From Owenia fusiformis (taxonomy: Eukaryota > Annelida > Polychaeta > Sabellida > Oweniidae), in the NCBI GenBank assembly GCA_903813345.2, contig CAIIXF020000001.1:37605366-37669365 (forward strand): a stretch of 64,000 nt of DNA, read 5' to 3'. Shown piece after piece: positions 43,401 to 51,624 of the stretch; position 1 is the stretch's first letter; each line of letters opens with the position of its first letter. The notes beneath the pieces were generated by a model. It had not been told where the DNA came from and did no database searches. It saw only the letters and a program-made list of their open reading frames with translations. The position numbers and the translations under genes are program-made.

Positions 43401-44647
43401 TGTATTAAGTGTATCCCAAATTGATCCGATCCCAATGTAGAGTAGTTGAATACGTTGCCTTATGAAAAATAACTTACCATAACAATTGGGTAATATTGAT
43501 GGGAAGGGATTCTAGGGACAGGAGGAAGGGATTTAGGGGGATTGACAAAGGAGTAATAAATTGTGGGGTTCAATACTGGGGCAAAAAGCACTATAATACT
43601 GACGATATTTTGAAAATTGCCATATATGGTACCTCTGAAATAATATGTATTGTATATACATGGGCATACATATATAGTTATTTGTGAATCTAATTATTGT
43701 TAAATGCTTTTCCCGTTTATTGGCAGTTTGTTCCTGTAAACCAGGCCGAGATTATGTATAATGCTCTATTGGCAAAAAATAAAACGACGTCTCTGACAAT
43801 TTTTCCAGGTATGGATTATTTATGCTATTGCTAATGTACAATCTATTTGCTCTTTTATTGTTTCGTTATGATAATATTCAAATTGTATCTATTCACACGA
43901 TTTTTACTGGATTTAGAAGAATACAAACTCTGGGATAAGGAAAATATGTACCAATGTAAAAATAATGGTCCAAAATGATTAACACAAAAAAAGCTTCGAG
44001 AAAAACAGCAACCTTTATATTGCTCTGATCTGAATCAAAAGTTAAAAAGAGTAAAACAAACATTTTATACACTGGCAGACAGGTAGAGTGTCAATCTCTT
44101 ATTTTTAATCCAAAACCGACACTAATGCCAAATCATGGTCACATGGACATATTTTCTGATTTCTTATACGTATGGTATAAGTCATGAAGAAGGTATGTAT
44201 CTTATCGCAAAAATTAAAATTATGCTAAATTCAAATCCGTGTTTTGGTCTATATATGCATGGACAAATTCGTAAGCCATGAGCCATGGCTATTTTGAAAG
44301 AAAAAATATAAAAATATCTGTGATAAGACCCATTTTCCCCTGTGCCCTAATGCTGGAAGGAACTGAGGTTCTAAATACAAAAGTATGTGCCGAGTGCGAA
44401 ACCGGGTTCCCAATTAGGTAATGGTAATGGTAATACCCATCTTCTAATTTATATTCATATTAATGTATGCTTGTTTCTTGTAGATGAAGGCCATGGATTT
44501 GTAAAAGCAGGGAATAAAAACGCAGCATTAGATGGAGAAAACTACTTTTTTAGTAAAGTATTTGGTTATGAAAATATGGATTGTGATAAAGGAAAGGTAG
44601 TCCAACGTTACATAAACATCGGACCTAAATTACTAATTGCTTTTTAA
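22398..44647 (+). CDS. S9 (prolyl oligopeptidase) family serine peptidase, S9C-like, first exon not found
   Basis: Exons: micro-exons 22398-22409 and 22648-22659 (tentative), then 22975-23070, 26326-26612, 26965-27063, 31073-31159, 31391-31465, 32414-32638, 32894-33058, 33976-34104, 37501-37697, 38016-38173, 38437-38627, 43727-43808 and 44484-44647. From 22975 the frame stays open for 650 residues, the usual size of the family. N-terminal half is a beta-propeller: [64 protein letters not shown]-terminal half is an alpha/beta hydrolase: [17 protein letters not shown], nucleophile GGSAGG (Ser codon 38113-38115), Asp in GEKDW and His in DEGHGF. All three catalytic residues are intact. Family members cleave short peptides or acylated N-terminal residues. 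No signal or membrane segment is visible, so it is probably cytosolic. Introns are long and full of repeats. Confidence 0.92.
22648..22659 (+). CDS. candidate 12-base micro-exon, copy 2
   Basis: CCTTTCAG | 12 bases | GTAAGC. In the peptidase frame it adds N-PTT and joins to KEYGAW of the next exon. Splice sites are kept, while three bases differ from copy 1. It may be used with copy 1 or instead of it. Confidence 0.5.
22975..23070 (+). CDS. S9 peptidase exon, N-terminal [10 protein letters not shown] motif
   Basis: Acceptor CTTACAG ends at 22974, donor GTAATT at 23071. It encodes [14 protein letters not shown], the conserved N-terminus of S9C-type proteins, so at most a short leader is missing upstream. 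Confidence 0.85.
23223..23395. mobile_element. fragment with a mariner-like end
   Basis: TA then CAGGGTGTTTCATAATGACC, a mariner-type end. No matching right end was found. It runs into the tandem repeats that follow. Confidence 0.35.
23396..23960. repeat. tandem repeat, unit about 160-167 bp, more than three copies
   Basis: Units with AGACAAGACTTTACAGACAA, GGACGGAAAATCCAAAATGG and TGAAAATTTGAAATTGATCT recur near 23400, 23570, 23733 and 23893. Open frames on the + strand here are the repeat itself. A diverged relative with TGAAAATTTGAAGGTGATAT is at 26110. Confidence 0.85.
24312..24783. repeat. left 0.47-kb repeat
   Basis: Begins AGGTGTCACTACGG and ends GGAGTGACACCT. It carries CATATCGCCATTTTCGAACG, CCTATACATAACCTTCATCT and CCCGGAAGTGCTATTTACAG, all repeated in the right copy. 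Confidence 0.85.
25591..26064. repeat. right 0.47-kb repeat
   Basis: Direct copy of 24312-24783, without differences that I could find by eye. It ends next to the GGAC simple repeat region, about 260 bases before an S9 exon. Confidence 0.85.
26157..26203. repeat. (GGAC)n-type microsatellite
   Basis: Imperfect run of ACGGACGGACGAACGGACGG followed by CAGGCAGACAGAC. It gives an artificial RTDGRTDGQ reading. It is part of a dispersed repeat with GAAAATTTGAAGGTGATATC. Confidence 0.85.
26326..26612 (+). CDS. S9 peptidase exon, first propeller blades
   Basis: Acceptor TTACAG ends at 26325, donor GTATTG at 26613. It encodes [41 protein letters not shown] and HADGSISPQ, all family landmarks. The preceding intron holds the LTR-like repeats. 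Confidence 0.9.
26965..27063 (+). CDS. S9 peptidase exon, propeller
   Basis: Acceptor TTTTAG ends at 26964, donor GTGAGT at 27064. It encodes RIFYVREDN and [11 protein letters not shown]; 33 codons, phase 0 at both ends. Confidence 0.9.
27457..28513 (+). mobile_element. mariner-type element remnant in an intron of the peptidase
   Basis: Ends CAGGGTGTCCCAGAACTCAT and its inverse at 28513, flanked by TA. The next bases (TTTTTTGAGGGAGATATAAGGCATG) also match inverted. Near 28013-28060 the + strand encodes LDF, a stop or frame change, and FLWG, the third-Asp motif of mariner transposases, so the gene is dead. Confidence 0.85.
28545..28976. repeat. dispersed repeat, copy 1 of the GATGCGAG family
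   Basis: Similar to 47620-48050 in the same orientation: both carry AAATAATCTTACGTCA-like starts, GAAATCTACAT-like middles, and GCAACCTGGTGATGAA / GCCACCTGGTGGTGAA plus CTACCTTCTCGCATCTG ends. The ends are short inverted repeats (GATGCRAGTAG type). Confidence 0.6.
29435..29513. repeat. short direct repeats
   Basis: TATAGGTTGACAGTGAATAC followed by ATATATC occurs at 29435 and again at 29481, separated by an AT dinucleotide-rich spacer. Confidence 0.8.
30220..30382. repeat. hairpin repeat with GAGAGCGAAGCGAAC loop
   Basis: ATCTACGAGGTGATATTAAT pairs with ATATCAATATCACCGAGTAG, and the arms continue outward through AGAATATCATTTT-like and AGGATATCCTATGATTTT-like sequence. The apex is CTGCACGAGAGAGCGAAGCG. 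Confidence 0.7.
30471..30566. repeat. three copies of a 26-bp near-palindrome
   Basis: GGAGTATATCGTCACGATAT plus CCTCCG occurs at 30471 (one base changed), 30512 and 30541. Each unit is nearly self-complementary. Spacers are 16 and 3 bases. It is not a CRISPR array: there are too few units, the spacers are irregular and this is animal DNA. Confidence 0.85.
31073..31159 (+). CDS. S9 peptidase exon, SPDG blade
   Basis: Acceptor TTTTAG ends at 31072, donor GTATTT at 31160. It encodes [15 protein letters not shown] and [10 protein letters not shown], a strongly conserved propeller strand. 29 codons, phase 0. It follows a 4-kb intron with a mariner remnant. Confidence 0.92.
31391..31465 (+). CDS. 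S9 peptidase exon, PWDNT
   Basis: Acceptor TTGTAG ends at 31390, donor GTAAGG at 31466. It encodes [18 protein letters not shown], exactly the piece expected between the NM and VSADGE exons. 25 codons, phase 0. Too short to show as a long open frame. Confidence 0.88.
31713..32319. mobile_element. TTAA-flanked MITE with about 215-bp inverted arms
   Basis: Flanked by TTAA at 31709-31712 and 32320-32323. Ends AGGAACATTCCTTGCCAG and, inverted, AGGGGTATTCCTTGCCAG. Inner pairs include GGTAGCTACAATCATAT with ATATGGTTATAGCTACC, and AAGTGATGTCATCGACTCTC with GAGAGTCGATGCCATCACTT. TTAA duplications are typical of piggyBac-type elements. It sits in the intron between the PWDNT and WSP exons. Confidence 0.8.
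32414..32638 (+). CDS. S9 peptidase exon, WSP blade
   Basis: It encodes [20 protein letters not shown] and [11 protein letters not shown]. The acceptor AATAAG before 32414 lacks a pyrimidine tract. Donor AGG|GTAAAA at 32639. Phase 0 at both ends. If the donor is skipped, the frame runs on to a stop at 32780. Confidence 0.88.
32894..33058 (+). CDS. S9 peptidase exon, last propeller part
   Basis: Acceptor TTATAG ends at 32893, donor GTATTA at 33059. It encodes [13 protein letters not shown] through INITTLE; 55 codons, phase 0. Confidence 0.88.
33170..33812 (+). mobile_element. mariner-type remnant in an intron of the peptidase
   Basis: The right end CACCCTG with TA is clear at 33812. The left end near 33170 (CAGGGTCTTTAAATAAATTT) only loosely matches. 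The + strand near 33480-33560 reads [20 protein letters not shown], the third-Asp region of a mariner transposase, and near 33615-33690 [19 protein letters not shown], its C-terminus. Frame changes between them make it a pseudogene. Confidence 0.75.
33476..33700 (+). pseudogene. mariner transposase C-terminal fragment
   Basis: Motifs [20 protein letters not shown] and [16 protein letters not shown], in the order and spacing of the last quarter of mariner transposases, in different frames. The N-terminal and central domains are missing. Confidence 0.75.
33976..34104 (+). CDS. S9 peptidase exon, propeller-hydrolase junction
   Basis: Acceptor TTTTAG ends at 33975, donor GTAAGT at 34105. It encodes [13 protein letters not shown] and AYGYYYPPT, the junction into the hydrolase domain. 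43 codons, phase 0. Confidence 0.88.
34105..36550. other. peptidase intron, left part; nothing coding recognised
   Basis: AT-rich intron. It has one TGACGTCA CRE-like site at 35003 and no clear gene. Open stretches at 34982-35239 and 35417-35671 on + show no family motif. Confidence 0.45.
36551..36898. mobile_element. 348-bp near-perfect palindrome (MITE)
   Basis: Arms of about 166 bases separated by a ~16-base loop at about 36717-36732. The arms begin ACTGAACGAAAAC and contain TCCCGGGAGCATGGGATATC and CCCACGACATGTGACCCGG. Only a few mismatches between arms can be seen, so the element is young or kept alike by gene conversion. No target duplication is obvious. Confidence 0.9.
36899..37500. 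other. intron with a single mariner-like end
   Basis: CACCCTG followed by TATA at 37409-37420 looks like the right end of another mariner-type MITE; its left end was not found. Open frames at 36884-37463 have no family motif. Confidence 0.35.
37501..37697 (+). CDS. S9 peptidase exon, HGGPT and YRGSTGYGR
   Basis: Acceptor TCTTTAG ends at 37500, donor GTAAAC at 37698. It encodes [32 protein letters not shown] and REYRQKL. HGGP is the oxyanion-side loop of the family. Phase 2 out. Confidence 0.92.
38016..38173 (+). CDS. S9 peptidase exon, nucleophile GGSAGG
   Basis: Acceptor TTTAG ends at 38015, donor GTATGT at 38174. It encodes [27 protein letters not shown] and FYPEIFRA. Catalytic Ser codon is 38113-38115. 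Confidence 0.93.
38437..38627 (+). CDS. S9 peptidase exon, catalytic Asp
   Basis: Acceptor ACACAG ends at 38436. It encodes [41 protein letters not shown] and FFHGEKDW. Two donors compete: GTACGG at 38628 keeps the frame into FVPVNQAE, while the better-looking GTAAAT at 38633 would cause an early stop. Confidence 0.92.
39152..39949. mobile_element. 0.8-kb ACG-rich element with 21-bp perfect inverted ends
   Basis: CTATCACACCAAACTAGTTC plus T at 39152-39172 is exactly inverted at 39929-39949. A diverged internal copy of the left end (CTATCACACCAAACAAGTTG) starts at 39541. The interior is packed with GAACG, ACGTT and GTACG words. Imperfect 17-base direct repeats (GATTGTRTCTTTGCTAA) flank it at 39129 and 39962. 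Confidence 0.8.
40237..41366. mobile_element. minisatellite element with inverted ends
   Basis: Ends TATATCCAGAATTATGGCA (left) and, inverted, TATATCCAAAATTATGGCA (right). From 40260 to 41040 a unit of about 60-75 bases is repeated: TCTATACTTTCGATCTGC, TTTTTCCCATAACTGTCTTC and GACAAATCAGATGTCTATAG. From about 41130 to 41345 the same GTATAGAAAGTATCGAAAGT words run in the opposite orientation. This looks like a foldback-type element with tandem repeats in its arms. Open frames here follow the repeat. Confidence 0.85.
41367..43726. other. peptidase intron, right part
   Basis: No gene recognised. CTGGGGACAATT occurs at about 42056 and inverted at about 42918, which may mark a decayed 0.87-kb element. 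Otherwise AT-rich with nothing notable. Confidence 0.4.
43727..43808 (+). CDS. S9 peptidase exon, VPVNQAE helix
   Basis: Acceptor TTGGCAG ends at 43726, donor GTATGG at 43809. It encodes [18 protein letters not shown] and LTIFP. It follows a 5.1-kb intron that carries the ACG-rich element and the minisatellite element. Confidence 0.9.
44484..44647 (+). CDS. S9 peptidase last exon, catalytic His
   Basis: Acceptor CTTGTAG ends at 44483, stop TAA at 44645-44647. It encodes [11 protein letters not shown] with the catalytic His, then [13 protein letters not shown]. The tail of about 20 residues after that is not conserved. Confidence 0.92.
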
Positions 44648-45154
44648 GATTTCCCCTTTTAATATACCCCAAAAACAATACAGGAAGCTTAACTTGAAAG
44701 CGTAACATGAAATTATGGAGCTACAGACAGTGATTCTGTACTTTACCATTGACATTTTTTAATAACTGTATATTGAACGCTGACTATCTTTTCACCTTGT
44801 TTTAGTTACCGATTGACAACTTGTAACACCTGGGTTATTAACGCATGATGGAGGAATGACGTATAATTGTGCCATCCTTATTAAAATGAGATGTATGATC
44901 CTCAAATATAGTCTTTGAAAGACCGAATTTTTCGTTTTGAATGGAAATAGAATTGTAAATTAAACCTTTTGCAGAACATTAATTATTTAGTTTAGTGTTA
45001 TTATTGAATTACGCGTCACCCTCATTATTAAAACATTAAGTAAAACAGCGCAAATACTAAGGCTCAATCGGTATATTCGACCCATGATGAGTTGTTTCCA
45101 GACATTTGCATGAGTGCGACAGCACAGTACGAATACAAGTCCTAGAAAAAACGT
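44648..45154. other. 3' flank of the peptidase gene
   Basis: AT-rich. ATTAAAA-type words near 44660-44890 could act as polyadenylation signals; no canonical AATAAA is near the stop codon. Nothing else was recognised. Confidence 0.4.
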
Positions 45155-45975
45155 ATGATAGGATTATGTGGAGAAAACAACTTGGTTCATGACGAACAGA
45201 ATGGTTCCCTTAAAGGTAAAAATTGCCAAGACCATATGTACTCGCTATCATCAATCATTGACAACAGGATTTAAGGATAAAAAGAGAACGTTTGTTTGTT
45301 TCGTCGACACCCAACGGGCATACGACAAAATCGATAGGCAGTTGCTGTGGTACAAACTTAGTAAATTGGATATTTCTAGACAGTTGTGTGACCATAAACG
45401 GAAGATTATCTGGTTTCTGTGATGTTGATACCGGTTTAAAACAGGGCTGTCTGCCATCGTGCTCGCTCTTTAATCTGTACATCAATATGACATCGTAGAG
45501 GATATTAAATCTCTTGACCTTGGAGTTGATTTAATGGTGAAAAAGTGGTAATACTTCTCTATGCGGATGAAATTGCACTTATCAGTGACTCCGAGGAATC
45601 CATACAGCAACAAATATTAGAAGCTTTAGCAAGATGGTGTAGCAAATGGAGAATAAATAAAAAATAAAGCTATTCAACGAACACTATTTAACTTTATGTA
45701 TAACAACAATACTATCAACGTATCATCAGACAAAAACAAGTATCTTGGTCTTTTGTTCAACGAATATTTATACTTTACTCAGATGGCTACATCTAGAGCA
45801 CAGTCAGCCAGTAGAGCTCTAGAATTAGTAATTGCCAAGTACAAGACAAATGGTGGAATGCCATTTAAGTGTTAAAATACAAGACTGTACGATAGTCTAC
45901 TCACCCCAGTATTTGAAAACGGAGCAGAAGTCTGGGGATTTAAGGAGTTTGCATGTATAAATACTATTTCCACAG
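45155..45975 (+). pseudogene. decayed LINE reverse transcriptase fragment
   Basis: On the + strand, in several frames: CFVDTQRAYDKIDRQLLWYK (motif A region), VDTGLKQGCLPS (motif B region), VILLYADEIALISDSEE (YADD-like motif C), then KYLGLLFNEYLYF, SRALELVIAKYKTNG and GAEVWGFKEFACINT. This order is that of the fingers-palm and thumb of non-LTR reverse transcriptases. Stops and frame changes break it; no endonuclease or 5' part is present. Confidence 0.85.
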
Positions 45976-46548
45976 AGCCTACGCCCAACCTACGTTTTTA
46001 CAAAAGTGTATTTTTGGCCCATTAATCCGACACTATAATAGAATTTAAATAAATGAAAAAAAATAATTAATTAAAGACAATCAGTTTTTTCACCGGTAAC
46101 TGGCCCCTGTTGTCATAACACAATGTTTCTCCATCAGTTGATGTACACTTGCCAGGTGTGTACGTTGCCATGATCTAGAAACAGACAAAGCAAATTCAAG
46201 TAGGTGTGGCGGAAATCTAATTAAATCGATGTTATATACTAGACTTCGGATAATTTACACAGTTTGGGTTGAATAAACGTCTGATTAAGACATCGCTATA
46301 AAATTTGATCTAATAATCTGACTTATGCAATCGAAATAAAACAATAATGATTTTCCAATGATTATTTCTTTATTATATGCCTTATAGTCCTAAAGGAATT
46401 GACAATTGACACATTTTAATAATTTCCTCCTGTTAAGTTCCACTGTTTTAATTGCATGATTGTATTAGTAGATTTAATACCACTGAACATATTTTTGCTT
46501 GTTGACCATCAAACAACATTACCGTTCACTATTTATGTGGGATTACGC
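45976..46548. other. AT-rich flank of the LINE fragment
   Basis: May include the LINE 3' end. No gene, hairpin or array recognised. Confidence 0.4.
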
Positions 46549-46650
46549 GGTAACTGGTCAACTCAACCCCAAGTCAACTCAACCCAAGTAAACTCAACCA
46601 TTAGTCAAGTCGACCCCAAGTCAACTCAACCATTAGTCAAGTCGACCCCA
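46549..46650. repeat. CAACTCAACCC minisatellite
   Basis: Irregular repeats of GTCAACTCAACCCCAAGTCA and ATTAGTCAAGTCGACCCC. The same words occur at 57360-57425 at the end of the inverted copy of the neighbouring repeat. Confidence 0.75.
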
Positions 46651-47310
46651 TGTCATCTCAACCCTAACACCCCAGTCACATTTCCTACGGCGACCTTGCG
46701 GTCTATCATTTCTGCGGCCAGTAACATTTCTACGCTCGCCGTGGAATTTCTGCGCTCTCATACTTTTGCAGTCACATTTCCCACGGCAGCCGCACGGTGA
46801 ATTTTAAATTTCTCTTGATAAAAAATACTTTTTTCATTTTATTTACATCGGGACAATTTATAAATGTTATTCACAGTGCTAGCTAGGATGTAATATCAAA
46901 TGAAAAGTGATCGTGAAACATTGACAAATAATGATTCAATCTTGTTGAGCCAGTTGATTTCTACGGGGACCTCAGAAACTCCGAGTTATAATTTCTACGC
47001 CTTACCTGCGGCCTGTAAAAATCTGCATTCGCCGTACGGAGGCCGCAAGGCGAGCGTAGTTTTTCTACGCTCGCCGCAGAAAGGACTATTCTCGGTTTGG
47101 AGAACGAAGTTCGTCACTCTAATTGAGCGTTATCCCTGCTTCGGACAAATTTGATTTTTTTACATAATATAGATTTGAATGTCTTCTTTTGAATAGTCAT
47201 CATTTAATTTGGGTAATATTTCTAGATTTTTCTAGTGAACCACCCAACGTCGCTTTTAAGATTCGTACCACTTTTTTAACTTGATGTATTGCATATTTCC
47301 GTAGGTCGAA
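46649..47310. repeat. large repeat, copy in inverted orientation at 57060-57400
   Basis: CACCCCAGTCACATTT, GGAGAACGAAGTTCGTCACTC, AATTGAGCGTTATCCCTGCT and CCACCCAACGTCGCTTTTA all reappear as reverse complement at 57060-57360. Between 46690 and 47080 this copy has extra GC-rich sequence, including a perfect stem GGCGAGCGTAG / CTACGCTCGCC at 47049-47075. Confidence 0.85.
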
Positions 47311-47619
47311 TTGAGAAAAAAGACAAACAAAGTGTACAGGGATATGTCATGAGCATATCATGAAAAAATCCTTTCAATATGTTTTTAAGAAACATTCGAA
47401 AATAATTCATTCTTAAATCGTGTCACATTTTCGAGATATTCTCTGACATTCTATACAGATTTATCCAATAGAGGGCCTCCCAAAAGAGTGACTTTAGATT
47501 TTTTGGCATTTCACCAGTCATTTATAAAATTGATTTATCATCTATTAATTAGATGTCACCACTTGCTATGAACTACATGTACACGTGGTACGCAAGTGGT
47601 GAATATAAGCAAGTCAATA

Positions 47620-48050
47620 GACTAGGTGCGAGTAGAAATAATCTTGATTTACGTCATTTAATATTCAAAATTCAGTCAAAGTGATGTCATATTTGAAATC
47701 TGCATTTAAAAGTACATCTAGAAATATGGTTTCGAAAATTGTTTATCAACTTTGAAAATTTAATTTTTTTTGAAAATGTGACTTCTTGTTCGGGTTGATT
47801 CCCCATAGACCCCATGATACAAAATCACAAAAAGTGAAATATCTTTTCTTGTATTGGATAGATAACATTTTCTTTTACTGGACATATTTCAGTTTGCATA
47901 ACTATTAGATACATAAGGGTTATATGAAAATTGAATCATTAAAACAGATGTGATTTAAGTTAAAGGGAACTTTCTACTATACCCGCCATGCTATCTGACC
48001 CGAACGAGCCACCTGGTGGTGAATCTGGTAACTACCTACTCGCATCTGCG
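47620..48050. repeat. dispersed repeat, copy 2 of the GATGCGAG family
   Basis: Related to 28545-28976. Ends read GGTGCGAGTAG and CTACTCGCATCTG, a short inverted pair. Confidence 0.6.
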
Positions 48051-48234
48051 TTATTGCTGTGAGCTGGAGAGGGTGTAATTATATCACTGACTTCTATCCT
48101 ACCACGTGATTACGTTTTAAAAGAAATATGGGGCCCGCATTCTGATTTATCAGAGCCCCTCTTTACCTAACGCTTTTGAGAGAACTATTCCAAAAGGATA
48201 GTAAAGGCTGTGGATCTCACAATGTGTGGCCCGG

Positions 48235-48441
48235 GGCTACAGTGAAGTTGCAAATGGAGCAGGTATTCTCTATTTTTTCGATGGGGCTTTTCTTCTAATA
48301 ATACACTGAAAACTACCTGATGAATTTATACAATATATTGTAGAACACTTGGAATAAACATGTATGTAAAATCGAGTATACATTCTGAATCAGAAATATT
48401 GAAATAAACAAACGTCCTCCCTTCACGGCTTCACTGTAGCC
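48235..48441. mobile_element. 0.2-kb MITE, GGCTACAGTGAAG ends, copy 1
   Basis: GGCTACAGTGAAG at the left pairs with CTTCACTGTAGCC at the right. The interior has GAGCAGGTATTCTCTAT and GAAATAAACAAACGTCCTCC, shared with the copy at 51625-51794. Confidence 0.8.
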
Positions 48442-48510
48442 TGTACCCCTTTTAAAGTAACTGGAAAATGTAATTGTAAATGTTATAACATTTTCGAACC
48501 TTTACTGTAT

Positions 48511-48621
48511 AAGCTACGTTCACACCAACGGCGCTTTGATGGCGCTTTAATAAGACGTGCAAAGCCGCTTCGCACGCCGCATTAAAGCGCCATCAAAGCG
48601 CCGTTGGTGTGAACGTAGCTT
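48511..48621. mobile_element. 111-bp perfect hairpin MITE
   Basis: The 41 bases from 48511 (AAGCTACGTTCACACCAACG...) are exactly inverted at 48581-48621. The 29-base loop is itself partly self-complementary (GACGTGCAAAGC / GCTTCGCACG). Confidence 0.93.
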
Positions 48622-48707
48622 TAGTGACTTGAACAAAGGACATTTAGCTTCTCCGATATAATTCACATTTTTCAGAAATTCACATCAGTTGATTACGCTG
48701 TGGTCAA

Positions 48708-48797
48708 CCCAGTTGTCCGAAACCCAGTTCTCCGAAACCCAGTTCTCCGAAACCCAGTTCTCCGAAACCCAGTTGTCCGAAACCCAGTTCTCCGAAA
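48708..48797. repeat. six tandem copies of a 15-bp unit
   Basis: Unit CCCAGTTSTCCGAAA, six times without indels. Position 8 reads G,C,C,C,G,C in order. The length is a multiple of three, but the frames around it are not coding. Confidence 0.95.
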
Positions 48798-49169
48798 ATT
48801 AGGGGATCTTATCAAAAAATACAATTTCTTAAAACGAATCTTGTCGCAACCTCTGCGAATCACGACAGCATAACATTTGATTCACGTTGACATCATTGCA
48901 AAATTAGGCTAAATATGCTAAGTCAAGACGTTAAAGGCCGAGTTCCGGGAAATATTAACACAATTGAACATGTTGAACAACTAATATACATACTTTTTGT
49001 GGCTTGGTTGAATGGCTATTAATCCCAAGTTCCGATGTGCCTCATCAAGAAGACGATAGAGTGACAAAGATTATGTCAAGCGGAGTTTATAATTTTTGTG
49101 CAAATTTTCTTCTTGGATCGAAAAATTTCATTTTAATTCGATTAACTTACGATAGGTGGCAAAAGGTCT

Positions 49170-49351
49170 AAAGGTAGGTCACGTGACACAAAACAACGAA
49201 TCATATGACACGAAACAATGATTCATTCGCCAGATGGCGCAGTTAAATGAGGTCAATTTTACGACAAACGAAAACCGTTTAGCTCAGCTTCAATTTTGCT
49301 CTCGCAGTCGAAGGAAACTGACACTTCTTTCGTTGATATCTAGGTGAGTGA
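49170..49351 (+). promoter_or_regulatory. candidate promoter and non-coding first exon
   Basis: GGTCACGTGAC (E-box), GCCAGATGGCGCAG and a pyrimidine-rich start region are followed by a strong donor, ATATCTAG|GTGAGTG, at 49352. No ATG-led coding frame reaches the donor. This is only a resemblance; no downstream exon was identified. Confidence 0.25.
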
Positions 49352-49897
49352 TTTTTTTCAGGCTCCGGTATTTTGACAAAAGTAAGTTCACGTCGTAGCC
49401 ATTCTTAGGGGCAGGTTTGAGGCACCAACGATTTATTTTGAAGTTTTTCTAAGGAATTATTCCCGATTTCCGGTATTGCCCCTTTAATTAGCCCACGAAA
49501 GTTCATGGGTAACTTGAGAACTACAAAATACTACCAAATACTTTTCGAACGTACAATAGCAATATTTCTCACCTAACGTCTTCATAGTTTTAGGAACGTA
49601 TTTTAAACGCATGATAGCCAAATACATCAAGATACTATATCTGCCTAAATGAAGTTATCTAGTGTTTACAAAGTTTTGAAATATATTTTATCCAGATCCA
49701 TCAGAAATTAACTTATCCAATACATTACTTTACTAGTTCTAGTATCTTGCATGACTCGTTCATAAGAATTCTTTAATTCTACCTCGTTCCCAATACGTCC
49801 TCAGACAGACAAGAAATTGAAGTCACACCCGTTTGTTTACGTGGCATATTTATACGTATACGCACTTTCTCTGATTATTGTCAAACAAATACATTTC

Positions 49898-50000
49898 TAG
49901 CCTTGCCCAAGTCGGTCTCTTTTACTTATCTTGATTTCTATTATGATCGTAATAATTCAAGATCAGATTAGTAAAAAAAATACCGACTTGGGCAAGGCTA
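49898..50000. repeat. hairpin with 19-bp stem
   Basis: TAGCCTTGCCCAAGTCGGT at 49898 is exactly inverted at 49982-50000. Inner bases (AGATCAGATTAGTAAA against TTTACTTATCTTGAT) pair partly. Confidence 0.8.
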
Positions 50001-50257
50001 ATAAATTTCAGGAGACACAGGCTGGTATCGAAAGATTTGTCCGCTGTGACGGAGCATGCTATTTTTCATAAAAACACTAAGAATGCTTCACGATTTATTT
50101 TTTAACTCATACGTTTCGTTATATCAAAGATTATTACTTACTCCATGCAATGGATATTATTTGCGTGTAACCTTCACTTCAGTTTGAAGTCCAATAACGC
50201 TAGGAGTAAAATCTATTGAAAACGGCGCCAGAGTATCAAACTCTAAAATGTACCATT

Positions 50258-50610
50258 TCTTTTTTAACTTTTTAATGCCATGATATAGTGACACGATAAT
50301 ATTAACATATGTTTTCAGCATAACTCTGAATGTATTAATGAAATATTAATGCATTGGGTCTTATTAATTTTTTTATAAAAAATAATATTAATATTTTTTG
50401 TCCGCTGTGACGGAGCATTTTCACAGTTCACATTTGCAACTGCTCCGTCACAGCGGACAAAAAAATTTAACATTATTTTTTATAAAATAATTAAAAAGAC
50501 CAAATACATCAACATCTCATTTATACCTTCATAGTTATGCTGAAACCATGTGTAAATATAATCGTGTCACTATATCGTGCCATTAGAAAGTTAAACATAA
50601 CCTCTCCTCT
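50258..50610. mobile_element. 0.35-kb MITE with central GTCCGCTGTGACGGAGCA hairpin
   Basis: Arms pair from GCCATGATATAGTGACACGA / TCGTGTCACTATATCGTGCC inward to TTTTTTGTCCGCTGTGACGG / CCGTCACAGCGGACAAAAAA around 50394-50466. The same TTGTCCGCTGTGACGGAGCA word stands alone at about 50036. Confidence 0.85.
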
Positions 50611-51624
50611 CTAAGAGGTCAACCGGCAAAATTGTATACCGAGACTGCAAACCGAGAAACTACTGTTGACAGAGACCGAAGGTTGTTTGTCCGAAGAAAC
50701 TAATAATACACATAGAGACGACAATCATCAATCGGCATGGCTTCACAACCTTTTCTCCGAACCACGTTAGCAATTTTTTTTTGGAAAATCTGAAGACAGT
50801 GCAAGTAGCTAAACTCTCTGTATTCGACACAACACGGCGTACTCATTAGTAAATTAATGTTAATTTTACGTTTCTATTTGTATTTTTGCTATATTTGTTG
50901 TCTAGTAAAGTCAAAATATCATTTTCAGCAACATTTACAAAATGTCCGTCTTCCATGTTTTTTGTGACACCATGAAACTTTTTTTTTCAAAAGTAGCGGT
51001 AAACAGTACCTAGTAGCGGTCAACAGTACATATTGTTGACCGCTAATCAACCAATCAGAATCGAGTATTTCAGTTGAGGTACTAACAATACCAATTGACT
51101 CCTAGATTTGAGTGAACAAGTACCTCGTATTTTTCATTTTTCGATATTTTGAGATTTGTTGGCTGATGAGTAACTTGATATTTTATGTCTAGAGTCCATT
51201 TCACTGTTTAACTTCGTCAGTAAAAGCTAAAAAATAAGAAATCAAAATATCATTTTGCAATAATATATAGAAAAATATATTCCTATTGTACATGAATGAC
51301 ATTTGTATATCTTGGATTGCTTCTAGTTTAGCTTATGAAGTGTGTGGCCTCTTATATTTGGATGCTTCTCTGCCATGTTATTTTCAATAAGATTAACATG
51401 GCTGAAATTCTTCAAATTACAAGACGGCACAGGCTTATTGCACAAAAAACTAAAAAATCTGAAATATACAAATGTCATTCATGTACAATATGAATATACT
51501 TTTCCATATATTATTGCACAATGGTCTCCCAATTTCTTATTTTTGCCGTTCTACTGACGATGTAGGCATAGGCAGAGGGAGTATCACACTTCCCTACCAC
51601 GTGAACACATTTAAAAAGAATACA

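Larger units (their letters stand above)
48798..50257. other. non-coding stretch with promoter-like spot and a hairpin
   Basis: Holds the promoter-like region at 49170-49351 and the hairpin at 49898-50000. No coding exon with recognisable motif. Confidence 0.4.

Noticed and set aside
45251-45485. Minus-strand frames over the LINE fragment
   Set aside because: Shadows of the reverse transcriptase motifs read on the + strand.
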